Of a stretch of 14,552 nt of DNA, positions 1 through 6,068 are shown piece after piece; within the stretch, counting starts at the first letter, position 1, and each line of letters starts with the position of its first letter. The translations under genes were made by a program, and so were the position numbers. The stretch is from assembly GCA_031255325.1 (NCBI GenBank), contig JAIRST010000002.1, forward strand, positions 1 through 14,552. Direction: 5' to 3'. The notes beneath the pieces were generated by a model. It saw only the letters and a program-made list of their open reading frames with translations, made no database searches and was not told the origin of the DNA. This stretch comes from Holosporales bacterium (lineage in GTDB: Bacteria; Pseudomonadota; Alphaproteobacteria; UBA3830; JAIRMZ01).

Positions 1-1
1 G

Positions 2-295
2 GCAGGTTTTTTATACGACTGGAGCTGGTCGAGTACGTATGCGAGAGGACAAGCTGCTGTTTTGTTATGGATTGCCAGAGGGTTGGTACTATCCGCAGGA
101 TACACACTCAAATTGAATACAGGCCCACTCCCATTTGATGTTCTGGCTTTGTTGACTCGCAGTAAAAAGACGTATGTTGATAAAAATAAGCAAATTATTG
201 TTTTTGCTCCAATCGAGGAAACTTTCGAGGAAAATCTTGCTTTTCCTCCAGAAGAAGGCACACATAAAAAGGTGTCCCGATGTGCAGTCCAATAA
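2..295 (+). CDS. 3' end of an unrecognised protein (runs off the left edge)
   Basis: The reading frame is open from the left edge to a TAA at 293-295, giving about 97 C-terminal residues; the true start lies outside the window. TTG and ATG codons near 62-69 have no good Shine-Dalgarno sequence, so an internal start there is unlikely. The visible part begins with an aromatic-rich stretch (FLYDWSWSSTYARG), continues with a mildly hydrophobic segment (GQAAVLLWIARGLVLSAGYTL) that may be buried or membrane-associated, and ends in a charged tail (KKTYVDKNKQ, then EETFEE). I do not recognise the family. It is convergent with the biotin operon and is followed by a hairpin at 365-396. Codon use looks coding, but the call rests on the open frame alone. 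Confidence 0.5.
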   Translation, partial: AGFLYDWSWSSTYARGQAAVLLWIARGLVLSAGYTLKLNTGPLPFDVLALLTRSKKTYVDKNKQIIVFAPIEETFEENLAFPPEEGTHKKVSRCAVQ

Positions 296-749
296 ATTTA
301 ATCAAAGGATATTGAAGAATTTTGGAGAGAGTACTCTTACTGTTCTAAAATTAAGAAGGAGCGTAAATCCCCTATGTATTTGTACACAGGGGATTTCATC
401 ACAAAGACTGAGATTAATTATTATATTGGACTTAAATGCGATTTACGGTGAGTTCTTAAAATCACGCCAATGCATTATCTTAAAGCAAGGAAGATTGTGT
501 GTTGGCCAATTCGGCGCGTAGCATTCATTCACCTGATTGCCCTATTGAGGCGTAATCATTGGATACGGTTTTTGAGTCATTGACGATGAATTCTTAAGAC
601 CATAGACATATCCTTACGAAGGAGAGCCGGCGTATGTTTCACATACCCCCCGTACATGTCCTTTTATTACCTTATAATCCTTCTCATATGTCGTAACGAT
701 GATCCTTCCCCCTTCTTCAGTATAATCTCTATTACTTTGATGGCATGCT
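296..749. other. Gene-poor stretch between convergent units
   Basis: About 450 bases separate the stop of the left partial gene from the stop of the bioH-like gene. No frame gives a convincing protein. It contains the 365-396 hairpin, a smaller hairpin (GTATGT at 632-637, ACATAC at 641-646) and a 20-codon + strand ORF with a Shine-Dalgarno-like AAGGAGA (634-696). A bioC gene might be expected after bioH, but I found no methyltransferase motif on either strand. The stretch could be eroded coding DNA, because one minus-strand frame stays open for about 47 codons from near 762 to 619, but that frame has no start codon. Confidence 0.5.
365..396 (+). terminator. Hairpin, possible terminator of the left partial gene
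   Basis: AAATCCCCT (365-373) pairs perfectly with AGGGGATTT (388-396). After one A-C mismatch, TGTA pairs with TACA around a TTTG loop, giving about 13 paired bases. The 3' arm ends in TTT, but no longer T-run follows, so it is a weak or partial Rho-independent terminator. It lies 69 bases after the stop codon at 295. On the minus strand the downstream sequence is not T-rich, so it is a poor terminator for the biotin operon. Confidence 0.4.
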
Positions 750-1358
750 TTAAAGTGTGTTTATAAAACTTTTGAGTTGTATCGATACTTCTTTTGGTTT
801 AAAAAATCCTAGAGAATGTGCTCCATTTTGTATCTCTGCGATAGTAACATTTTTTACTCCTAAGAAATTGTCGTTAATAAGAGATAAGGGAACGATTTCA
901 TCGTTATCGCTGCCGATAATTAAAGTGGGATATCCACAGAATGTAGAATGCTTTTTCATCGACTGAAGGTCTGAAAGAAGAATATTTGTATCAATATGCT
1001 GTGGAATGGGGTCTGGGTATTGGCAAGATTTATAAAACATATTTAATGTTTTATAAGGATTATGCTGGAATAATTCTATTATACGATTAAGGTTTTGTTC
1101 ACGAATTTTTCTCTCATAAGCATCATGGCCGCAAAAATTTAAAAATCCGTGCAGTCCTATAAGAAAATCAAATTTTATACCTGAATTATTTAATTTTTGA
1201 AAACCAAGGGAGTGTCCGACTCCTATGTAATGCTGGTTTTTCTTAGCTTGAAAAGAAGAATCAAAGAAAAGACTCTCTCCGTCAAGAAAAGGGACAAGAG
1301 GACGCCAATAAGTATGCGAAAAGCCAAACCCATGGCACAATACATACGTATAGCTCAT
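750..1358 (-). CDS. bioH: BioH-like alpha/beta hydrolase, probable pimeloyl-ACP methyl ester esterase
   Basis: This 202-residue protein has alpha/beta hydrolase landmarks: an oxyanion-type HGFGFSHTYW near the N terminus (residues 9-18), a nucleophile elbow GHSLG with Ser50, an acid region GSDNDEIVP with Asp153 as likely acid, and NGAHSLG with His181 as likely base. In the BioC-BioH route such an enzyme hydrolyses pimeloyl-ACP methyl ester in the cytoplasm, and the resulting pimeloyl-ACP is the BioF substrate. Its ATG overlaps the bioF stop (ATGA), so it should be translationally coupled as the last gene of the operon. At 202 residues it is shorter than E. coli BioH (256) and probably has a reduced lid. 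The role is assigned mainly from operon position; a different esterase specificity, or the non-homologous functional analogues BioG/BioK, cannot be excluded from sequence alone. Only the class of enzyme is certain. Confidence 0.75.
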   Translation of the reverse strand: MSYTYVLCHGFGFSHTYWRPLVPFLDGESLFFDSSFQAKKNQHYIGVGHSLGFQKLNNSGIKFDFLIGLHGFLNFCGHDAYERKIREQNLNRIIELFQHNPYKTLNMFYKSCQYPDPIPQHIDTNILLSDLQSMKKHSTFCGYPTLIIGSDNDEIVPLSLINDNFLGVKNVTIAEIQNGAHSLGFFKPKEVSIQLKSFINTL

Positions 1359-2476
1359 TGTAGTATATCTAAAACACTTTCTACATTTTCCGCAGTGTGT
1401 GTAGCGTTTATAGCGAATCGAATTCTAGGAGATGGAGAAGTAGGACGTCTGATAAAAGAAGATTTTATTCCATTTTTAAGCAATTTATTATGCACATCAG
1501 TCATGTCTTTTATATCCTCAAAGGCAATAGGGATAATGTTTGTATTTCCACCTATAATAGGATAGCGTAATTGAGATATCTTTTTACGTAGAGTATCCGA
1601 TAATTCCATTATGTGTTGCCTGGTTTTTGCTAACTTCTTAAGGTAAGTCCAATTATGCATCGAAACTCCTATACAGAATGGCGCTAAAGCTGTAGAATAG
1701 ATTAAACCTTTACTCTTTTGAATCAGATATTCTTTTATTAATTGACTGCACGCTATGTAAGCGCCAAAGGAAGCCAGTGCCTTGCTAAAAGTTCCCATGA
1801 CAATGGTTGTAGAAGGATCTAACACAAAATCTGTCGTAAGACCGTACCCATTTTGACCATATAATCCTGTCGCGTGCGCTTCGTCCAGATATAATAAAGC
1901 TCCATATTTTTGAGAAAGAGAGGATAAAACTTGTATATCGGCGCTATCTCCATCCATGCCAAAGATCGTTTCAGATATTAAAATTTTATTTTTATAAGAG
2001 CCACATTTTTTTAGAATGTCTTCTAATTCGTTATAGTCAAGATGTTTATAACGCATCAATTTGACTTTTGATAAATCCACTCCATAATACAAACTTGCAT
2101 GATTGAGTTTGTCAAAAATCAACACTGTATGCGGAAGGGAAAGGGCTGCTATAACACTCGCATTGGCAACAAATCCCGAGTTGAATATAAGCGCTGCTTC
2201 AAAACCTTTGTCTAAGGCTATCTGGTGTTCGTAGGCAGCAAAAATTTCTTTATTACCGGATAAAAGTCTTGATCCTGTACTGCCTGACCCATAAATTTTT
2301 GCCGCTCTAAACCCTGCTGTTAAAGAAGCTTTATTATGAGAAAGCCCCAGATAATCATTACTTGAGAAATCTAAACAAGAAGTATCATACGTTTCGAATT
2401 TTCGATATAATCCCCTTTCTTTTTGATCTTCAAGAAAGCTTTTTATATAAGTGCTAATTCCTGTTGCTTTTATCAA
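1355..2476 (-). CDS. bioF: 8-amino-7-oxononanoate synthase (KAPA synthase)
   Basis: This PLP enzyme of the alpha-oxoamine synthase family condenses pimeloyl-ACP (or -CoA) with L-alanine to give KAPA, CO2 and free carrier. The 373-residue length is normal for the family. Visible motifs are SSNDYLGL (38-45), GSGSTGSRLLSG (63-74), NHASL with the PLP-stacking His126, YLDEAHATG (196-204) with Asp198 and His201, and GTFSKALASFG with the Schiff-base Lys232. The start codon is TTG, overlapping the bioB stop as TTGA. No in-frame ATG occurs near the N terminus and the protein begins at the expected point before the conserved core, so TTG is the best start. There is no strong Shine-Dalgarno sequence, so translation probably relies on coupling to bioB. 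The stop overlaps the bioH-like start (ATGA). Confidence 0.96.
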   Translation of the reverse strand: MIKATGISTYIKSFLEDQKERGLYRKFETYDTSCLDFSSNDYLGLSHNKASLTAGFRAAKIYGSGSTGSRLLSGNKEIFAAYEHQIALDKGFEAALIFNSGFVANASVIAALSLPHTVLIFDKLNHASLYYGVDLSKVKLMRYKHLDYNELEDILKKCGSYKNKILISETIFGMDGDSADIQVLSSLSQKYGALLYLDEAHATGLYGQNGYGLTTDFVLDPSTTIVMGTFSKALASFGAYIACSQLIKEYLIQKSKGLIYSTALAPFCIGVSMHNWTYLKKLAKTRQHIMELSDTLRKKISQLRYPIIGGNTNIIPIAFEDIKDMTDVHNKLLKNGIKSSFIRRPTSPSPRIRFAINATHTAENVESVLDILQ

Positions 2477-3405
2477 GATGTTTGTATCTTTATATCAAGT
2501 TTGTTAAATAAATTTTTATCAAATCCCAATTCCATATTCTCGACAGTTAATAATTTTTCGCCAGAAAACAAAGCATTAGCGCCTGCGAAAAAGCATAAAG
2601 CCTGCGTCGATTCCGAGAAAGTATTTCGTCCAGCGGCAATTTTTATATAAGATTGAGGCATAAGAATTCTTGCCAAAGCGATCATTCTAATAAAATAAAA
2701 ATCGTCTATAGGTTGAGAATCATCCACGCGCGTTCCTGGGACTTTTACCAATTTATTAATGGGCACGCACTGAGGCGGAGGAGAAAGATTAGCCAACAGA
2801 ACAAACATTTTTATTCTATCCTCATTTGTTTCTCCCATACCGACAATACCGCCAGAACAAACATGAATACCTGCTTTTTGCACGGTTTCTATCGTTTTTA
2901 TGCGATCTTCAATGGTTCTGGTGGAAATAATGTGCGGATAAAAGTCGGGCGATGTATCAACGTTATGATTGTAATAATCTAATCCAGATTCTTTTAACTT
3001 TTGCGCTTGAACCTCTGTTAAGGCGCCTAACGTCACACATGTCTCTAAGCCGATTTCTTTAACAGCTTTTATCATAGCACTTATTTTTTCAAATTCTTGA
3101 GGAGATAAACACCCCCCCGATGTGCTCATGCAGAATCTGCTTGCGCCTTTCTTTTTCGCTTCCCGCGCTGCTTTCACAACAGTTACTTCATCCAGCATAG
3201 GATGCTTTGGGAATTTTGTGCCGTTTTTGATAGATTGCGCACAATAAGCACAATCCTCGGCGCATCCTCCTGTTTTGACACTTAACAGTTCGCTGATTTG
3301 TATCGTTTGTTCGTCAAAGTTTTGAAGGTGCACCTCATGTGCCATACGCAAGAGGGTGAAAAACGGACGATGAAAAATCTCTAGCGCTTCCTGAAAAGTA
3401 GGCAT
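2473..3405 (-). CDS. bioB: Biotin synthase (radical SAM)
   Basis: BioB inserts sulfur into dethiobiotin to make biotin. The 310-residue protein has the radical-SAM cluster motif CAEDCAYC (Cys48, Cys52, Cys55) for the [4Fe-4S] centre. The cysteines that ligate the sulfur-donating [2Fe-2S] cluster are present at Cys92 (SRFCMSTSGG), Cys123 (ETCVTLGAL) and Cys183 (HVCSGGIVGMGE). The fourth ligand is Arg260 in E. coli (in YVRLSAGR), but the matching motif here is YIKIAAGR, with Lys255 in its place. The enzyme is otherwise intact, and length and order of motifs are standard. The start follows the bioA stop by 8 bases, with an AAGG Shine-Dalgarno sequence overlapping that stop. The 3' end overlaps bioF (TTGA). 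Confidence 0.97.
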   Translation of the reverse strand: MPTFQEALEIFHRPFFTLLRMAHEVHLQNFDEQTIQISELLSVKTGGCAEDCAYCAQSIKNGTKFPKHPMLDEVTVVKAAREAKKKGASRFCMSTSGGCLSPQEFEKISAMIKAVKEIGLETCVTLGALTEVQAQKLKESGLDYYNHNVDTSPDFYPHIISTRTIEDRIKTIETVQKAGIHVCSGGIVGMGETNEDRIKMFVLLANLSPPPQCVPINKLVKVPGTRVDDSQPIDDFYFIRMIALARILMPQSYIKIAAGRNTFSESTQALCFFAGANALFSGEKLLTVENMELGFDKNLFNKLDIKIQTS

Positions 3406-3413
3406 AAAAATCC

Positions 3414-4649
3414 TTATAAATATTTATTGATAACATCGTAAACCTTGGCTAGCTCCTCATCCGTAACACAATAAGGAGGAAGCAGATATAAAGTGTTGCC
3501 TAAAGGACGCAGTAAAATACCATTCTGCAAAGCCGCGTTAGCCAAAGAATGTGCTTCTTCGTAGGAAGAGACATCGAAAGCGGAAATGGTTCCTAATGTC
3601 CTTCTTTTATGGACGTTTTTCACAAAAGAATTTTTGTGAAATTGCGCAATCTCTGCAATACGCTGTTGCGTTTCTTGTCGGAGCAGAATCTCTAAGGATT
3701 TGCAAGCCGCAACGCATGCAATAGGGTTGGCCGTATAAGAGTGTCCGTGGAGGAAGGCCTTTTGAGGATCCTTTGAAAGAAAAGCCTCATAAACTTTTTT
3801 TGTAGTGACTGTCAAGGCAAGCGGTAAAAACCCACCTGTCAGACCTTTTGATAAACAGAGAAAATCTGGAATGATTTGCGTGTAATCCAACGCGAACATT
3901 TTTCCTGTGCGGTAAAATCCAGTCATAACTTCATCAAAAATTACCAATATACCATATTGACGAACCGTTTTGACCAATGCTTCAAGGAATTCAAGGCGAT
4001 ACAGACGCATGCCTGCGGCACCTTGTATTAACGGTTCAACGATAAGAGCGCTTATTGTATGCCCTATTTCGGATAGCTTTTCATGGAGTTCTTGAATAAT
4101 ACGATTTTCTTTTTCTTCAATGGCTTGAACACCTGTATAAAATTCTGGAGCCTCGACAGAAGCAGTGTTGAAAAACAATTCTGAAAAAGTCGCATGGTAC
4201 TGAGAGTTTTTCCCAGCGGCACTCATGGCTCCGAAAGTGTCCCCATGATATCCTCCTTCTAAGCTTAAGAACAATTTTCTCTCTTTCATTCCTTGGTTTT
4301 GGAAATATTGATAAGCCATTTTCAAGGCAACTTCGACAGCAGTCGATCCATCATCTGAAAAGAAAAATTTACAAAGATGCGCGGGAAGATTCTTTTTTAA
4401 GTTTTTGACTAAAGTCTCAGCGGGATCATGTGAAAATTCGGCAAATATGACATGTTCTAAGGTACACGCCTGATGATATATAGCGTGTGCTATTTCTTGC
4501 TGCGCATGGCCATGGATAGTAACCCACCAGCTTGATATCATATCCAGATATTTTTCCCCATCTTCTGCCCATAAATACGCGCCTTCTCCTTTCTTGACCT
4601 TGATCGCTGGATGGGTTGTTTTCTCTTGAGTGAAGGGGCGCCAAATCAT
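3414..4649 (-). CDS. bioA: Adenosylmethionine-8-amino-7-oxononanoate aminotransferase (DAPA synthase)
   Basis: BioA is a class III PLP aminotransferase that converts KAPA to 7,8-diaminononanoate, normally using SAM as amino donor. The 411-residue protein starts with WRPFTQ (3-8), typical of BioA, and has the BioA-specific SSWW (39-42) where the aromatic residue contacts substrate. It also has GGYHGDTFGAMS (132-143), FDEVMTGFYRTG with the PLP-ring Asp239, and LSKGLTGGF with the Schiff-base Lys268. The N terminus is slightly shorter than in E. coli BioA (429 residues). Its ATG overlaps the bioD stop (ATGA), and AGAGGT upstream serves as the ribosome-binding site, so translation is likely coupled to bioD. 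SAM rather than lysine as amino donor is the family default and cannot be proved here. Confidence 0.97.
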   Translation of the reverse strand: MIWRPFTQEKTTHPAIKVKKGEGAYLWAEDGEKYLDMISSWWVTIHGHAQQEIAHAIYHQACTLEHVIFAEFSHDPAETLVKNLKKNLPAHLCKFFFSDDGSTAVEVALKMAYQYFQNQGMKERKLFLSLEGGYHGDTFGAMSAAGKNSQYHATFSELFFNTASVEAPEFYTGVQAIEEKENRIIQELHEKLSEIGHTISALIVEPLIQGAAGMRLYRLEFLEALVKTVRQYGILVIFDEVMTGFYRTGKMFALDYTQIIPDFLCLSKGLTGGFLPLALTVTTKKVYEAFLSKDPQKAFLHGHSYTANPIACVAACKSLEILLRQETQQRIAEIAQFHKNSFVKNVHKRRTLGTISAFDVSSYEEAHSLANAALQNGILLRPLGNTLYLLPPYCVTDEELAKVYDVINKYL

Positions 4650-5245
4650 CTGAGTACCTCTGAAATTTCAGAAGGCACAGCCATGGCGCGTAAAGTATCA
4701 GCAAGGGTATTGCTTTCAGGGATCACGGCTAGGATTTTTAATCGTGAAAAATATTCAATCGTTTGCTTTATATTATCTTCAAGGAGTCCATTGATCACGA
4801 TACCTAACACATCGATCCCGCGATTTTTCAAAACTTCTCCTGTCATGAGCGCGTGATTTATAACCCCTAACTTGGATCGTGCAACAATAATAGCTTTTGC
4901 CCGGTATAATTTTACCAAATCCGCCATATAAAAATTTTCTTTTATAGGCACCAAGGCGCCACCTGCTCCTTCTATGACGGTCTTATCGACTGTTAAGGTG
5001 AGCGCATTTTCGCCAATGGAGACATGTTCTTTTTTCGCTGCGTCAAATGGTGAGAGAGGAGCTTTTAATATATAAACTTCTGGGATAATCTTTGTAGAGG
5101 GAGAAAATTTTGTAATGACCACTTGATCTAAATTTCCTCCCGTTTGAATAGGTTTCCAATAAGATGCCTGCGTATGCATACACAACCACGAGGAAACTAC
5201 AGTCTTTCCGACATCTGTGTCTGTACCCGTAACAAAAATATTCAT
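4646..5245 (-). CDS. bioD: Dethiobiotin synthetase
   Basis: BioD uses ATP and CO2 to close the ureido ring of 7,8-diaminononanoate, giving dethiobiotin. The 199-residue protein begins MNIFVTGTDTDVGKT, where GTDTDVGKT (7-15) is the P-loop. KPIQTGG (31-37) contains the substrate/phosphate-binding Lys, and EGAGGALVP (92-100) is the second family signature. I chose the ATG at 5243-5245 because GAGGGAG (5255-5261) lies 9 bases upstream and the protein then starts like other BioD proteins. An in-frame ATG six codons earlier (5263) would add MREFLS, but it has no ribosome-binding site and would place the GAGGGAG inside the coding sequence. It is the first gene of the operon, and its leader carries the hairpin described separately. 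Confidence 0.96.
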   Translation of the reverse strand: MNIFVTGTDTDVGKTVVSSWLCMHTQASYWKPIQTGGNLDQVVITKFSPSTKIIPEVYILKAPLSPFDAAKKEHVSIGENALTLTVDKTVIEGAGGALVPIKENFYMADLVKLYRAKAIIVARSKLGVINHALMTGEVLKNRGIDVLGIVINGLLEDNIKQTIEYFSRLKILAVIPESNTLADTLRAMAVPSEISEVLR

Positions 5246-5364
5246 GCTTAAAAACTCCCTCATCTACTATATGCTTTTCAGCACATAGTGTTAAGAGAAA
5301 AGGTAAATGCCCTCCTTTGCTCTATAGTCTCTTTTTATATATTTCCCTAGCGATGAAATGGGAT
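5246..5364 (-). promoter_or_regulatory. bio operon leader: hairpin, unused Shine-Dalgarno, weak promoter
   Basis: On the minus strand, ACTATGTGCT (5280-5289) pairs with AGCATATAGT (5266-5275) around a GAAA tetraloop (5276-5279), giving a 10-base-pair stem with one G-U pair. It sits just before the bioD ribosome-binding site (5255-5261). Farther upstream, AAAGGAGG (5311-5318) is a near-perfect Shine-Dalgarno sequence but is not followed by ATG, GTG or TTG at a usable distance. TATAAA (5334-5339) is a possible -10 without a good -35. I found neither an E. coli-type BirA operator nor a BioR-type TTATCTATAA box. There is no T-run directly after the hairpin, so it is not a standard terminator. Function is inference only. 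Confidence 0.35.
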
Positions 5365-5829
5365 CTACCCTACCGTCAAATTATCAACCCAAAAGAGAGG
5401 AAGACCTTTTTTAAGACGATGATAATTGGCCATAAGCACAACTTGACAACGAGAAAGAGTGCGCTTTTCAAGCGTATAAAAAACTTCTCTATTCGTATGC
5501 TTCCAGCATTTAATGTCAATTCCTTCATGGCGCAACCAATAAAGGACGCATCCCATCTTTGTCAAAATAGGTAATGAGGAATGCATGGACGCTATGGGTT
5601 CTGTACTAGAAATACTATACTTTTGTGAGTATAGCGATTTCATATGTGGGGCAGTTTCAAGAGATGGAAAATCAGAGAAAAAAACTTCTGAGGTAACTGG
5701 AGTAAAATGGATAGAATGGCGTTTTCTACAAAAAAGTTTTTTAGAAGGTAAAGGAATCGACATATTACGGAAAAGACATATTTTATTATGAGTGGCGGAA
5801 GATTTTTTATTAAAGGTTAAGTTTTTCAT
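5365..5829 (-). CDS. Unrecognised 154-residue protein
   Basis: I do not recognise this family. The ATG at 5827-5829 has AAGGA (5837-5841) 7 bases upstream and is preferred over an in-frame ATG 13 codons earlier (5868) that lacks a ribosome-binding site. The N-terminal third is basic and rich in Lys, Asn and Ser. The middle is Ser/Thr/Pro-rich and probably disordered. The C-terminal 60 residues look folded, with YWLRHEGIDIKCWKH, VFYTLEKR, then VVLMANYHRLKKGLPLFW near the end. There is no signal peptide or clear membrane segment. A good promoter lies upstream (5891-5920). It is divergent from the XRE regulator and 119 bases upstream of bioD on the same strand, so it may be the regulator's target and could be cotranscribed with bio. 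Two shorter + strand frames (5317-5574 and 5585-5791) oppose it. They lack comparable signals, though the second has GAGGA before its ATG, so the strand is not certain. Confidence 0.6.
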   Translation of the reverse strand: MKNLTFNKKSSATHNKICLFRNMSIPLPSKKLFCRKRHSIHFTPVTSEVFFSDFPSLETAPHMKSLYSQKYSISSTEPIASMHSSLPILTKMGCVLYWLRHEGIDIKCWKHTNREVFYTLEKRTLSRCQVVLMANYHRLKKGLPLFWVDNLTVG

Positions 5830-5890
5830 TTTTTCATCCTTGAAATAACTATCGATTAAATGTCCCATTAGGATAACTTACCAATGTATT

Positions 5891-5920
5891 AATTTAGAAA
5901 GAGAAGGATTCCTCTGTCAA
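5891..5920 (-). promoter_or_regulatory. Promoter of the unrecognised minus-strand gene
   Basis: On the minus strand a perfect -35 TTGACA (5915-5920) is followed after 18 bases by TAAATT (5891-5896), which matches four of six -10 positions. It points at the ATG at 5829 and predicts a leader of roughly 55 bases. The -35 is overlapped by the inverted repeat at 5915-5927. Confidence 0.45.
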
Positions 5921-5927
5921 CATGACA
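5915..5927. promoter_or_regulatory. Inverted repeat, candidate operator
   Basis: TGTCA (5915-5919) and TGACA (5923-5927) are perfect inverted 5-base arms separated by ACA. The repeat covers the -35 of the minus-strand promoter and lies in the region shared with the divergent XRE regulator. A dimeric HTH protein bound here would block that promoter. Arms this short occur by chance, so the case rests on position. Confidence 0.35.
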
Positions 5928-6016
5928 AGGTATGCGTGCGTATCAAAAAGAAGTTTCTTTATATTTGCTGGGGGTTTATAATCATAAAAATTAACAGAAT
6001 TTTTGTTGCTCTTGTA

Positions 6017-6045
6017 TTGTTCTTTGTCGTACCGTACTTTAATAT
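6017..6045 (+). promoter_or_regulatory. Putative promoter of the XRE regulator
   Basis: TTGTTC (6017-6022) and TAATAT (6040-6045) are separated by 17 bases and would start transcription near 6052, giving a very short leader before the ATG at 6069. The -35 matches only three of six positions. The spacer contains GTAC-C-GTAC (6029-6037), a small inverted repeat that could serve autoregulation. Confidence 0.3.
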
Positions 6046-6068
6046 TACTGTAGAAATGGAGAATATTA

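Noticed and set aside
174..521. A 115-codon + strand frame overlapping the left partial gene
   Set aside because: It overlaps the better frame ending at 295, has no ribosome-binding site, and its product is low in recognisable structure.
619..762. Minus-strand open frame downstream of bioH, considered as a bioC remnant
   Set aside because: There is no start codon, about 47 open codons is compatible with chance, later in-frame TAA and TAG stops follow, and no methyltransferase motif is seen.
5246..5364. BirA-type or BioR-type operator upstream of bioD
   Set aside because: Neither the E. coli TTGTAACC/GGTTTACAA halves nor a TTATCTATAA-like palindrome was found.
5317..5791. Two + strand frames (5317-5574 and 5585-5791) as alternatives to the minus-strand unknown gene
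   Set aside because: They split the region in two and have no promoter. The minus-strand frame is continuous with a promoter and ribosome-binding site. The second frame does have GAGGA before its ATG, so the rejection is not absolute.
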